64,000 nucleotides of DNA, taken from the NCBI GenBank assembly GCA_018716305.1, contig DVKB01000030.1:99414-163413 (forward strand). Direction: 5' to 3'. Under the pieces are notes generated by a model. The model searched no databases and was not told where the DNA came from. It saw only the letters and a list, made by a program, of their open reading frames with translations. The translations under genes and the position numbers were made by a program. Positions 55,501 to 62,784 of this stretch are shown piece by piece; position 1 is the stretch's first letter, and the number at the start of each line of letters is the position of its first letter. Origin of the DNA: Candidatus Scatomonas merdigallinarum. Lineage in GTDB: Bacteria > Bacillota > Clostridia > Lachnospirales > Lachnospiraceae.

Positions 55501-55984
55501 GTTTGAAAATAACGAGGAAAACTGGATTAAAGCCTTCTTTGGTTCCAGAGAGAAACAGAAGGCCATTGGCAGCTGGGACACCTACGATCTGCATCATCCC
55601 AGCGAGGAGGTCACCTATCTGGACCATGGATACGACGAATCCAAAAAGCTTGAGGATCTGACCCTGGAAGATCTGCGGAAAGCAGCCGAATTCCGGGGCG
55701 GAAAATGCCTGGCAGAGGAAATCCCGGATATTTATACGCCGATCCCCTGGCAGTGCGCGGACGGGCACGAATTTCGGATGTCGGTGAACGCGGTGCTGCA
55801 GGGAGGCCACTGGTGTCCGGAATGCCTGAAGCACGAATGGCGCTACGGAGAGATCGCGAAGAAAAATCCCTTCTACGCGCAGGTATGGACGCCAATCCAT
55901 GGGGAGGGCGACGATTATGTGATTCCCATGGATTACAGCGGGTATGATATCTCAAAAGAACTGAAAGAAAAGCTGGGACTGTAA
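52517..55984 (+). CDS. Flavin enoate reductase - SDR - zinc ribbon triple fusion
   Basis: A 1155-residue protein in one open frame. Residues 1-345 are an Old Yellow Enzyme-type FMN barrel (LFTPIRIKGLELKNRVILPAM, HCAHNYLPHSFLSGGINHRTD). At 339-360 a cysteine cluster CVGCNQGC..CITC should bind a 4Fe-4S centre. At 375-645 is the FAD/NAD module (VAGGGIGGLEA, VIGGGMVGMETAEYL). Residues ~658-950 are an NAD-dependent epimerase/SDR (VFVTGATGTMGQ, YYALSK), and ~1075-1105 a CADGH..CPEC zinc-ribbon-like pair. The first half resembles dienoyl-CoA/enoate or BaiCD/BaiH-type bile-acid reductases. The second half suggests a second redox step on the same substrate. Confidence 0.88.
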   Translation: MYEKLFTPIRIKGLELKNRVILPAMGTKFAGKASYVTQQLIDYHVARVKGGCGLNIVEVCSVHTPSAPRGFLSISEDEYVPGLKSLTDAIHAEGGKAGLQLWQGSLAVGMDQTAQILVASDMPVGNGITLPGITKEQIAEIAECYGKAAKRAVAAGFDCIEFHCAHNYLPHSFLSGGINHRTDEYGGSFENRSRFPLECIRSIKENIPEDMPLFMRIDAHDDYLEGGLTIEEVIEFCKLAKEAGVDVLDISRGNILSAGLKYEVPPIDIPKAFNIENAAKIRKATGMLTVGVGRINTPELAERILEEDKVDMVVIGRAQLADPEFCSKAKSGNIDDIDYCVGCNQGCYDGFESQDSPCITCLRNPALGRERECEIVQTDKPETVLVAGGGIGGLEAAIILKKRGHSPILCESTDKLGGQFLTAGEAPRKEEMKNAVMAMAEKAKRLGVDIRMNTAVTPELIEEINPHTVINAIGAVPIIPDIPGKDKDFVVDSHDVLDGNVSVNGNVVVIGGGMVGMETAEYLAGKGAKVTVLEMMKEFCADMGSTRKICVTESIYQEGITPVTEVKVTGIENGRVVGEKDGQKVEFPCDYAVIAVGAVKRDGRALEKKCNEMGIGYYEIGDAGMARRALNATREAFDAALNFDKPEEHAYVSRPKKLVFVTGATGTMGQETMKQLLARSSRFKVRILARPSEKNKTLLKKYRCPSLEIVWGDMADYDTIKKCVDGAEYVLHIGAMVSPAADQYPEKTLYTNIGSTLNIIKAIKEQPDPDKVHLVYVGTVAMTGGRTEPVHWGRVGDPMNPSIFDYYALSKVYSELALFESGLKHWVSIRQTGQHPSSEGAGEEPIIFHQPPNNVLEWSTSIESGICMANACEEWVPESFWRKAYNLSSGAGYRLATWELMDLNLGAFGLGLKDLFDCDMIAQYNFHGHYYSDGDLLDDVLHFRCIPAEQYWGGVKEEMRRMAANPMIRAMFPTGEQMKAHNIEIGHKRMGTYWMFENNEENWIKAFFGSREKQKAIGSWDTYDLHHPSEEVTYLDHGYDESKKLEDLTLEDLRKAAEFRGGKCLAEEIPDIYTPIPWQCADGHEFRMSVNAVLQGGHWCPECLKHEWRYGEIAKKNPFYAQVWTPIHGEGDDYVIPMDYSGYDISKELKEKLGL

Positions 55985-56132
55985 AAGAACGCAGGCTATG
56001 GGGAAGCCGCTTTATCAGGATTTATCAGGGATAGTATAAAAGATCTGGACGATATCCGGGAAGCTGTGGTAAACTGTGTGCTGGGACGGAGGAAACAACC
56101 CTGCAGAAACATACCTCAGAAGAGAGAAAACC

Positions 56133-56495
56133 ATGAATTTTTTGTTTGTCGCGCTTGGCGGCGCTTTGGGAGCAATGGGAAGATATGCCATCAGTCAAAT
56201 TCCGGCAAAAGGCAATTTCCCCATTTTAACACTGGCTACAAACTTGTCAGGAGCTGTCCTTATCGGCTTTATTGTCGGAATATCCGAAAGAAATCCTGAA
56301 ACTTCCCCACATATGATTCTATTTTGGAAAACCGGCGTCTGCGGCGGATTCACTACATTTTCTACCTTTTCGCTGGAGGCTCTCACTTTATTCGAAAATA
56401 AATCTTATGCACCGGGAGTGATTTATGTGATTCTGAGCGTCGGATTATGCATTTCAGGCGCATATCTGGGGAGAAAAATGGCCGCGGCTTTTTAA
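56133..56495 (+). CDS. crcB: CrcB/Fluc fluoride channel
   Basis: A 120-residue membrane protein with four segments. The family signature is complete: GALGAMGRYAIS, TLATNLSGAVLIGFI and GVCGGFTTFSTFS with the Phe-box. Fluc channels expel fluoride as dual-topology dimers, so a single gene can suffice; many Firmicutes have two. The ribosome site is weak (AGAGAG). No fluoride riboswitch was found upstream. Confidence 0.93.
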   Translation: MNFLFVALGGALGAMGRYAISQIPAKGNFPILTLATNLSGAVLIGFIVGISERNPETSPHMILFWKTGVCGGFTTFSTFSLEALTLFENKSYAPGVIYVILSVGLCISGAYLGRKMAAAF

Positions 56496-56566
56496 AGATC
56501 CTGGGGATATTTCAGGAGATTGGCGCGATCCGTTTTGTAAGAAACGCATTGAAATATTCAATAGGA

Positions 56567-56596
56567 TTGACAAAAGCGGCAAATGGAAAGTACTAT
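56567..56596 (+). promoter_or_regulatory. Promoter upstream of the 56650 gene
   Basis: TTGACA (56567-56572), 18-bp spacer, TACTAT (56591-56596), 54 bp before the reading frame. Confidence 0.6.
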
Positions 56597-56649
56597 GCTA
56601 AGGTATTGAGGGTCAGAATATTGTAAAGTGAGGAGTTTTCAGATGAAAA

Positions 56650-57159
56650 ATGTGTTTGGAGCTAATAAAGGATTATCCGGAAGAGATGGACGACATGATT
56701 GCCTGCTATTGTATCGGGTGGGCGCTGACTAAGGAGGACGTGGAAGAATATCCTCAGCTTGTGCCTGCATCTGGAGAAACCGATACGGGCGTGGTTGTAT
56801 GCTTCAGCTCAGAGGCGAAGGAAATTACCGATTCGTTCTTTATTCCGGAGGGCAGCTGGTCATATAGTATTAATCCGTTAAATTGGAAGACTGACAGCAC
56901 GCCCGCGGACAAAGAATTAAACCTGGGCGCATGCTTTACTGATTATGAAGGAAATATTACTGAGGAAATCCCGCATTTGACCGGGGCCTATATTGATCCG
57001 GAGAGGGGGGCTTTAAAAGTAACAGATGTATCACCGGAAGATTATCCGGCCGCGCTGTCGTTTTTACAGGAAGGAGAATATCATATCTACGATTATCAGT
57101 TTTTCTACAGAAATCTCCAGGAGAATGTGAAAAAACGAGTGGAGGCATATTTGGGATGA
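56650..57159 (+). CDS. Uncharacterised protein, start uncertain
   Basis: A 169-residue soluble, acidic protein that I do not recognise by name. It has LNLGACFTDYEGNI, TGAYIDPERGALKV and YHIYDYQFFYRNLQENVKKRVEAYLG, looking like a conserved globular protein rather than a random frame. The good AGGAG site (56631-56635) is seven bases before an out-of-frame ATG (56643), which would give only ~29 codons; the in-frame ATG 56650 is 14 bases away. Either spacing is loose or an early frameshift has occurred. A terminator follows. Confidence 0.6.
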   Translation: MCLELIKDYPEEMDDMIACYCIGWALTKEDVEEYPQLVPASGETDTGVVVCFSSEAKEITDSFFIPEGSWSYSINPLNWKTDSTPADKELNLGACFTDYEGNITEEIPHLTGAYIDPERGALKVTDVSPEDYPAALSFLQEGEYHIYDYQFFYRNLQENVKKRVEAYLG

Positions 57160-57210
57160 TATTTTTTCAATATAGGTGTTAGAAAAATCCTGCCGGAAGT
57201 TCTGTAAAAC

Positions 57211-57258
57211 AAAAAAGTGCCGCCAGTTCCTCTTTTTGAGGTGCTGACAGCACTTTTT
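57211..57258 (+). terminator. Terminator after the 56650 gene
   Basis: AAAAAGTGC pairs with GCACTTTTT, with inner pairings CAG/CTG and CTC/GAG. The T-rich end is part of the stem. Confidence 0.8.
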
Positions 57259-57291
57259 CTGTATGAATAGTGTTATATTTAAGATGATGTT

Positions 57292-57609
57292 GAGGTCAAA
57301 TTAAAATTTGACCTCTTGACACCACGGATTGCTCCGCGCTTTGCGCTCTCACAATCCTAAAACACCTCAAATCCGCGCATTTTTTTGCAAAAAATGGCTC
57401 CTTTTCGGTGTTTTGCGGGTCAAGTCGATATGCTTTTTCATGCAGACATGAAAAGCATATCTATTTGACCCTGGTGGCTTAAGATGCCAGGGTCAAAAGG
57501 CCTAAACCCGCATGAGCTTGCTCATAAGTGAGGTTAAGGCCTTGGGACCCACCCTAATATGAGCATAAAAGTGGGATGCATATCCCACGATATGCGAATA
57601 TTGGGTGGG
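57292..57609. repeat. Array of seven consecutive hairpins, non-coding (candidate structured RNA or palindromic element)
   Basis: Almost every base is in an inverted repeat. H1 57292-57315 has 11-bp perfect arms (GAGGTCAAATT). H2 57326-57357 pairs GGATTG with CAATCC, inner GCGC/GCGC. H3 57359-57414 pairs AAAACACC with GGTGTTTT, inner CATTTTTT/AAAAAATG. H4 57417-57471 pairs GGGTCAA with TTGACCC, inner 15-bp stem. H5 57464-57497 pairs TTTGACCCTGG with CCAGGGTCAAA. H6 57497-57543 pairs AAGGCCT with AGGCCTT, inner ATGAGC/GCTCAT. H7 57548-57609 pairs CCCACCC with GGGTGGG, inner GTGGGAT/ATCCCAC. The H4 and H5 3'/5' arms overlap, so they are mutually exclusive. It sits between a terminator and a promoter. 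Confidence 0.85.
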
Positions 57610-57655
57610 ATTGTGGGAGGGTGCAGATCCAAAATATTCCGCTTTTATATTGTTC

Positions 57656-57683
57656 TTGACTTTTCTGAAAGATCGGTTATATA
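57656..57683 (+). promoter_or_regulatory. Promoter for the ABC exporter (57786-60085)
   Basis: TTGACT (57656-57661), 16-bp spacer, TATATA (57678-57683). Confidence 0.6.
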
Positions 57684-57692
57684 TATACGTTA

Positions 57693-57746
57693 AAGCAAAC
57701 AGGATTCCCTGAAAGGTGAAAGTATCCTGAACACTTCTGTTTGCTT
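57693..57746 (+). ncRNA. Leader hairpin of the ABC exporter operon
   Basis: AAGCAAACAG (57693-57702) pairs perfectly with CTGTTTGCTT (57737-57746); AGGAT and ATCCT can pair inside. It starts at about the transcription start, suiting an mRNA-stabilising or regulatory 5' stem-loop. Confidence 0.5.
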
Positions 57747-57785
57747 CGGCATCCCTATATTCTTATGAACAAGAGAGGAAAAGAC

Positions 57786-58496
57786 ATGCTTAAAATTGAG
57801 AATTTCACAAAAACCTACGGTACGAAAAAGGCTGTGGACAACCTGTCCCTGCATATCCTGCCGGGGCAGATCTACGGTTTTATCGGGCACAACGGCGCCG
57901 GAAAAACAACCACGATCAAAGCCTGCTGCGGGATCCTTCAGGCCGATCAGGGGGAGATCTATATCAACGGCGTTTCTGTGAAAACCGATCCCCTGACTGC
58001 CAAAAAGTGCCTGGCGTATATTCCGGACAACCCGGACCTTTACGAATTCATGACCGGCATACAGTTCCTGAATTTTGTCGCGGATATTTACGGTGTAAGC
58101 GCCGATGTCCGCCAGGAGCGCATCCGCAGATACGCGGATATCTTTGAGCTTACCCAGGATCTGGCGCAGCCGGTTTCCGCGTATTCCCACGGAATGAAGC
58201 AGAAACTGGCCATCATTGCTGCCTGGATCCACGAGCCCAAGCTGATCATTATGGACGAGCCCTTTGTAGGCCTTGACCCGAAAGCCTCCCACACGCTGAA
58301 GCAGATGATGAGAGAGGTGTGCGGCCGAGGCGGGGCGATCTTTTTCTCCACTCATGTTCTGGAGGTCGCCGAGAAGCTCTGCGATAAGATCGCCATTATC
58401 AAAAACGGAGTCCTGATCCGTTCCGGCTCCATGGAGGAAGTAAAGGGAGACTCTTCGCTGGAAGAAGTATTTCTGGAACTGGAGGCGGAAAAATGA
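57786..58496 (+). CDS. ABC transporter ATP-binding protein (ABC-2 type)
   Basis: A 236-residue ATPase with Walker A GHNGAGKTTTIKACC, a D-loop region with Walker B LIIMDEPFVGLDPKA and H-loop FFSTHVLEVAEKLCD. The signature is degenerate: AYSHGMKQKLAIIAA stands in for LSGGQ, as is usual for YxlF/EcsA-type exporters. ATG 57786 follows AGAGGAA. The permease overlaps by 4 bp. Confidence 0.93.
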   Translation: MLKIENFTKTYGTKKAVDNLSLHILPGQIYGFIGHNGAGKTTTIKACCGILQADQGEIYINGVSVKTDPLTAKKCLAYIPDNPDLYEFMTGIQFLNFVADIYGVSADVRQERIRRYADIFELTQDLAQPVSAYSHGMKQKLAIIAAWIHEPKLIIMDEPFVGLDPKASHTLKQMMREVCGRGGAIFFSTHVLEVAEKLCDKIAIIKNGVLIRSGSMEEVKGDSSLEEVFLELEAEK

Positions 58497-60085
58497 CCAG
58501 AGTTTTGCTGAAAAAACAAATGCTGGAGGTTTTTTCCTGGCTGTACCGGGACAACAAAAAGGGGACGAACCGGTCGAAAGCCGGGATCATCGGATACAGC
58601 GTGCTTTATTTATGCCTTTTTGCCGTGGTGGGGGTCATCTTTTTTATGACGGCGTATACCATGGCGCCGCTGATCACCATGGGCTTCGGCTGGCTGTATT
58701 TCGCCATCATGGGTCTGATCACCATCTGTATGGGGGTGGTGGGCAGTGTCTTTAACACCTATGCGTCCCTGTATCTGGCGAAGGACAACGATCTGCTGCT
58801 TTCCATGCCGATCCCGTCGCGCAGGATCATTTTTGTCAGGCTTTTTGGAGTGTTTATCATGGGCCTGCTGTATGAGCTGATCGCCCTTGTGCCCACGCTG
58901 ATCGTCTGGTTTATGAACGTGGAGTTCGGTCCGGCTGTTTTCTTCTGTACCCTGATCACCTCCGCCATGATCTCGCTTTTTGTGCTGGTCCTGTCGGCGG
59001 TGCTTGGCTGGGTAGTCGCTCTCATCTCCGGAAAGATGCGGCGCAAAAACATAACGACGGTGCTTCTGTCCCTTGTGTTCCTTGTGGCCTATTTCTTATT
59101 TTACTCCAAAGCCTTCGATTACCTGCAGGCCATCACAAGCAGCCCTGAGGGCGCCGGAGCTATGGTGAAGAACGCCCTTTACCCCTTCTATCAGATGGGG
59201 CTTGCCGCGGAAGGCAATATCACCGCCACGGTCATTTTCGCGGTCTTCGTCTGCGCGCTGTTTGCCCTGGTATACGCGGGAGTCTCCCGTAGCTTTATCA
59301 GACTCGCCACCGCCAACAAGGGCGCGGCGAAAACAAAATATAAAGAGCGCAGAGCCAGAATGCGTTCCGCGGATACCGCTCTTCTGCTCAAAGAGCTGAA
59401 GCGGTTTACCGGGAGCGCGGTCTATATGCTCAACTGCGGCCTGGGCCTGGTGTTCTTTATCGCCGCTGCCATCGCTCTGCTGTGGTTCCGGGAGGACGTC
59501 TTCCGTGCAGCCTATGAACTGGTGGGAACGGATAAAGACGCTCTCTGCCTTGCGGGGGCTGCCGCTGTGTTTGTCCTGTGCTCCATGGTGGATATTTCTT
59601 CTCCCTCGGTTTCCCTGGAAGGGAAAAATATCTGGATCGTCCAGTCCCTTCCGGTTTCGCCGGCCCAGGCGCTTATGGCCAAGGTGCGCCTGCATGTGCT
59701 GCTTACCCTGGTTCCGGCCGCCGTGTTTTTCCTGGTCGTGGAAATCCTGGTTCGGCCCTCCGCTGCTATGGCCCTGCTGTTGCCGGCGGTTTCTGTGCTT
59801 TATATCCTTTTCTCCGCGGCCTTCGGCGTATTTCTCAATCTGAAAGCGCCCAACCTTACCTGGAAAAATGAAACGGTCCCCATCAAGCAGAGCATGAGCA
59901 TGGTGGTATCCATTTTTGGAAGCTGGGGGATCACAGCCGCTCTGTGCGTTCTTTACTTCCGCCTGGCGGGGATTTTCAGCCCTGCGGGATACGCGCTGCT
60001 GGTGGCCGCGCTGTTGCTGGTTCTGTCCATTCTGCTTCTCCGGTGGATCAAAACCAGAGGCGCGGAAATCTTCGCTTCTTTATAA
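58493..60085 (+). CDS. ABC exporter permease (two-half, EcsB/YtrC-like size)
   Basis: A 530-residue membrane protein with about 12 segments in two halves (about 30-240 and 305-525). A charged cytoplasmic loop lies between (KGAAKTKYKERRARMRSADT). This size and the AKDNDLLLSMPIPSRRIIFVR motif match the family of ~530-residue ABC-2 permeases paired with one ATPase. The substrate is unknown. ATG overlaps the ATPase stop (ATGA), and a terminator follows. Confidence 0.85.
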   Translation: MTRVLLKKQMLEVFSWLYRDNKKGTNRSKAGIIGYSVLYLCLFAVVGVIFFMTAYTMAPLITMGFGWLYFAIMGLITICMGVVGSVFNTYASLYLAKDNDLLLSMPIPSRRIIFVRLFGVFIMGLLYELIALVPTLIVWFMNVEFGPAVFFCTLITSAMISLFVLVLSAVLGWVVALISGKMRRKNITTVLLSLVFLVAYFLFYSKAFDYLQAITSSPEGAGAMVKNALYPFYQMGLAAEGNITATVIFAVFVCALFALVYAGVSRSFIRLATANKGAAKTKYKERRARMRSADTALLLKELKRFTGSAVYMLNCGLGLVFFIAAAIALLWFREDVFRAAYELVGTDKDALCLAGAAAVFVLCSMVDISSPSVSLEGKNIWIVQSLPVSPAQALMAKVRLHVLLTLVPAAVFFLVVEILVRPSAAMALLLPAVSVLYILFSAAFGVFLNLKAPNLTWKNETVPIKQSMSMVVSIFGSWGITAALCVLYFRLAGIFSPAGYALLVAALLLVLSILLLRWIKTRGAEIFASL

Positions 60086-60094
60086 GAGCGTATG

Positions 60095-60151
60095 AAAAAA
60101 GCCTTCCGCTCACAGGAACTCATAAAGAATTCCTGGGGCAGAAGGCTTTTT
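60095..60151 (+). terminator. Terminator after the ABC exporter
   Basis: AAAAAGCCTTC pairs with GAAGGCTTTTT, with inner CAGGAA/TTCCTG. It ends in the T-run. Confidence 0.85.
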
Positions 60152-60185
60152 CTGATGGTGCGCCTGGCGGCGCACGTTTCTTAAG

Positions 60186-60356
60186 GTTGCAGGAACTGCA
60201 GAAAAAGTAACGCTGCTCAGCGGCATCAAAGCTGTATTTACCACCAGAAATCTGATCGTTGTCTGCCTGGCGGGATTCTTCTACATGTTTCTGAACCTAG
60301 GCGTTTCTACCTGGGCTAATTTTTGCCGCCTAAAAATAAAAAAGCCTTGTTTGTGA
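60186..60356 (+). pseudogene. Remnant of an MFS transporter gene
   Basis: The frame from 60186 to the TGA at 60354-60356 reads VAGTAEKVTLLSGIKAVF and then TTRNLIVVCLAGFFYMFLNL and GVSTWANF. This looks like the end of one loop and a transmembrane segment of an MFS transporter, after which it turns into unrelated residues. No start codon and no upstream half are present. It is a ~45-codon relic left between two ABC systems. Confidence 0.55.
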
Positions 60357-60377
60357 CGCTGCGTAATGATTTATAAT
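60347..60377 (+). promoter_or_regulatory. MerR-type promoter of the TipAS-like regulator/ABC cassette
   Basis: TTGTTT (60347-60352) and TATAAT (60372-60377) are 19 bp apart. The spacer contains ACGC-T-GCGT, a dyad centred between the two hexamers, as expected for autoregulation by the MerR protein encoded next. Confidence 0.6.
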
Positions 60378-60396
60378 AGGTGTCAGGAGGTAAATA

Positions 60397-61200
60397 ATGA
60401 TGGCAAAGTACAGAGCAATTCCGCAAGGATTTATGACAGTCGGCGAAGTAGCAAAGAAAATGGGCGTTACCGTCCGTACTCTGCAATACTATGATAAAGA
60501 AGGTCTGCTTTCCCCAACGGCAGAAAGCGAAGGCGGACGCAGGCTTTATACCGATAAAGATCTGATTACACTTCATCAGATTATATCTTTGAAATCCCTA
60601 GGCTTTTCTTTGAATGATATAAAAGAGCGGCTGATTTCTTTGGAAACACCGGCTAACGTTGCAAATGCTCTTACAGAGCAGGCAGATGATATACGCAAAA
60701 AAATAGAACAGCTTCAGGCTTCTTTGTCGGCAATCGAACAGTTAAAAGCAGAAGTTTTGCAGATGCAGACGGTCAATTTTAAAAAGTATGCCGATATTAT
60801 TGTCAATCTGCAAATGAAGAATGAATTTTATCCTCTTATTAAGCGTTTCGATGATGATACGCTCGACCATATACGCAGTAAATTTGATAAGGAAAGCGGC
60901 TTGGATTTTATGGACAGATTTAACCGCCTGAGTGATGAAATCGTACAGCTTCAAAAAGAAAATGTACCGCCTGAAAGCGAAAAATGCCAGAAGGTTATGA
61001 AAGAATATTGGGGCTTGATTGTGGAGTTTACAAATGGCGATATGAGTATGCTTCCGAAATTGATGGAAGTCGGCAGCATTGATACCGCCGCAAACGCTTG
61101 GGAAGAAAGGCAAAAAATCGTCAATGATTATGTGGGCCCGGCTTTGCAAGTCTATTTTTCAAGACTTGGAATAAATCCATTTGAGGAGGTGGAAATGTGA
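60397..61200 (+). CDS. MerR-family regulator with TipAS-like C-terminus
   Basis: A 267-residue protein. MerR winged helix TVGEVAKKMGVTVRTLQYYDKEGLL is followed by a coiled-coil dimerisation helix (about 85-125) and a ~130-residue helical C-terminal domain resembling TipAS-type antibiotic-binding domains. AGGAGG precedes two adjacent ATGs (60397, 60400). It overlaps the ATPase by 4 bp. The cassette 60397-62717 is visibly richer in A+T than flanking genes, suggesting transfer. Confidence 0.88.
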   Translation: MMAKYRAIPQGFMTVGEVAKKMGVTVRTLQYYDKEGLLSPTAESEGGRRLYTDKDLITLHQIISLKSLGFSLNDIKERLISLETPANVANALTEQADDIRKKIEQLQASLSAIEQLKAEVLQMQTVNFKKYADIIVNLQMKNEFYPLIKRFDDDTLDHIRSKFDKESGLDFMDRFNRLSDEIVQLQKENVPPESEKCQKVMKEYWGLIVEFTNGDMSMLPKLMEVGSIDTAANAWEERQKIVNDYVGPALQVYFSRLGINPFEEVEM

Positions 61201-62009
61201 AAGACGCAATACAAGTTCGTGAATTAAAGAAAAGTTACGGAAGCCATATGGTTCTCAAAGGGATTGATTTTCAAATTGAAAAAGGAGAGATTTTCGCTCT
61301 GCTCGGCGTAAACGGCGCAGGAAAAACGACAGCGCTTGAATGTATCGAAGGCTTAAGAAAATATGACAGCGGCGCGATTACGGTAAATGGGAAAATGGGT
61401 ATTCAGCTGCAGTCATCCTCTTTGCCGGCCCATATGAAGCCCATGGAGGCTGTAAAGCTGTTTGCGAAATGGAATAAAACAAAAATTGATGATGCCATGC
61501 TTGACGGTCTTGGTATCAAAGAAATGGAAAAAAAACAGTATATACAATTATCCACAGGACAGAAAAGACGGTTACATCTTGCCCTTGCGCTTATCGGCAA
61601 TCCCGATGTTATTTTTCTCGATGAGCCGACTGCGGGACTTGATGTCGAGGGTAGACTATCGCTCCACGATCAAATCCGAAAGCTCAAATCACAGGGAAAA
61701 ACAATCGTCTTGGCAAGTCACGATATGGCGGAAGTAGAAACCTTATGTGACCGCATTGCTATTCTAAATAGCGGAAATATTGCCTTTTGCGGTACAGCTT
61801 CGGAACTGACCGATCGGGTTGGGAGAAAATATTTTATCCATATCAAGACACAGCAAGGAGACAACACTTATGAGACGGACAATATCGAAGACACTTTGAT
61901 TTCTTTACTGAATGAATTAAAACAGAAAAAAATCCATGTATTAGATATTAAAGTAGATTGCGGTACGCTGGAACAGCATTTTATCGAAATGGGAAGGAGG
62001 GGAGCTTAA
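61197..62009 (+). CDS. ABC transporter ATP-binding protein (drug-export type)
   Basis: A 270-residue ATPase with Walker A GVNGAGKTTALE, signature LSTGQKRRLHLALA, Walker B VIFLDEPTAGLDVEG and H-loop LASHDMAEVETLCD. The C-terminal extension (about 205-270) is like DrrA/CcmA-type exporters. GTG 61197 overlaps the regulator's TGA; the next gene begins right after its stop. Confidence 0.93.
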   Translation: MKDAIQVRELKKSYGSHMVLKGIDFQIEKGEIFALLGVNGAGKTTALECIEGLRKYDSGAITVNGKMGIQLQSSSLPAHMKPMEAVKLFAKWNKTKIDDAMLDGLGIKEMEKKQYIQLSTGQKRRLHLALALIGNPDVIFLDEPTAGLDVEGRLSLHDQIRKLKSQGKTIVLASHDMAEVETLCDRIAILNSGNIAFCGTASELTDRVGRKYFIHIKTQQGDNTYETDNIEDTLISLLNELKQKKIHVLDIKVDCGTLEQHFIEMGRRGA

Positions 62010-62717
62010 ATGAACGGCCTTTTATATGGCGTGGCATTACAGTGGAAGCTTGATATACGCAGTAAATCTTTGTTGGTAACCTGCTATATCGTTCCGCTGA
62101 TTTTCTTTCTGCTTATGGGTGGTATTTTTACTTCTGTTATGCCTGAAATGAGAAGCACACTGATACCGTCTATGATTGTGATGTGCGTTTCAATGGGAGC
62201 GTTTATCGGGCTTCCGCCATCATTGGTTGAAACTTATGGAAGTGATGTGAAAAAGGTTTATAAAGCAAATGGAGTACCTTTATATTTAGGTCTTGCTGCA
62301 ATGTTTCTTTCTGCGTTTGCGCATTTGATGATTAGCTGTACCATTATATTATTGCTTGCCCCGATTCTGTTTGAGGCGGCTTTGCCGGTACAGCTTCCGT
62401 TTTTCTTTCCTGCGCTTGCCATATACATCATTGTGTCGCTGAGTATTGGAAGTATCTTGGGGTTGGCTGTAAATAATCAGGCAAAGCTGACAATGATAGC
62501 GCAACTTATGTTTTTGCCCTCAATTATGCTTTCGGGGATTATGTTCCCTATTGACTTGCTGCCCGATTTTCTGGAATCTATAGGGCGTATTTTTCCCGCT
62601 TCCTGGGGATACAGATTGATGTTAGATCATGGCTTTTGTCCTGAAAATCTATGGTATTTCATTCCTGCGTTCTGTGGGGCAATCATTATATGTGCAATAC
62701 TTTTGAAAAGAAAATGA
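62010..62717 (+). CDS. ABC-2 type permease
   Basis: A 235-residue membrane protein of six segments with the ABC-2 pattern, including MFLPSIMLSGIMFPIDLLP near residue 170. It is encoded directly after its ATPase, in a three-gene MerR-ATPase-permease cassette typical of antibiotic self-protection or resistance. It ends at the hairpin 62721-62752. Confidence 0.9.
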   Translation: MNGLLYGVALQWKLDIRSKSLLVTCYIVPLIFFLLMGGIFTSVMPEMRSTLIPSMIVMCVSMGAFIGLPPSLVETYGSDVKKVYKANGVPLYLGLAAMFLSAFAHLMISCTIILLLAPILFEAALPVQLPFFFPALAIYIIVSLSIGSILGLAVNNQAKLTMIAQLMFLPSIMLSGIMFPIDLLPDFLESIGRIFPASWGYRLMLDHGFCPENLWYFIPAFCGAIIICAILLKRK

Positions 62718-62720
62718 AAA

Positions 62721-62752
62721 AGGTCAGCACACTTTTTTCTGTGTGCTGACCT
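62721..62752. terminator. Bidirectional hairpin between the ABC permease and the hsp20 fragment
   Basis: AGGTCAGCACAC pairs perfectly with GTGTGCTGACCT. On the minus strand it is followed by TTTTTCATTTTC, so it is a good terminator for the hsp20 side; on + the tail is GTATAT. Confidence 0.8.
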
Positions 62753-62784
62753 GTATATAAACTTCCTTTGAAAGAGGGGGAAGA

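Noticed and set aside
55985..56132. Fluoride riboswitch before crcB
   Set aside because: The conserved crcB-motif core and pseudoknot bases were not found.
57292..57609. CRISPR array
   Set aside because: Repeats are inverted, unequal and without regular spacers; no cas genes.
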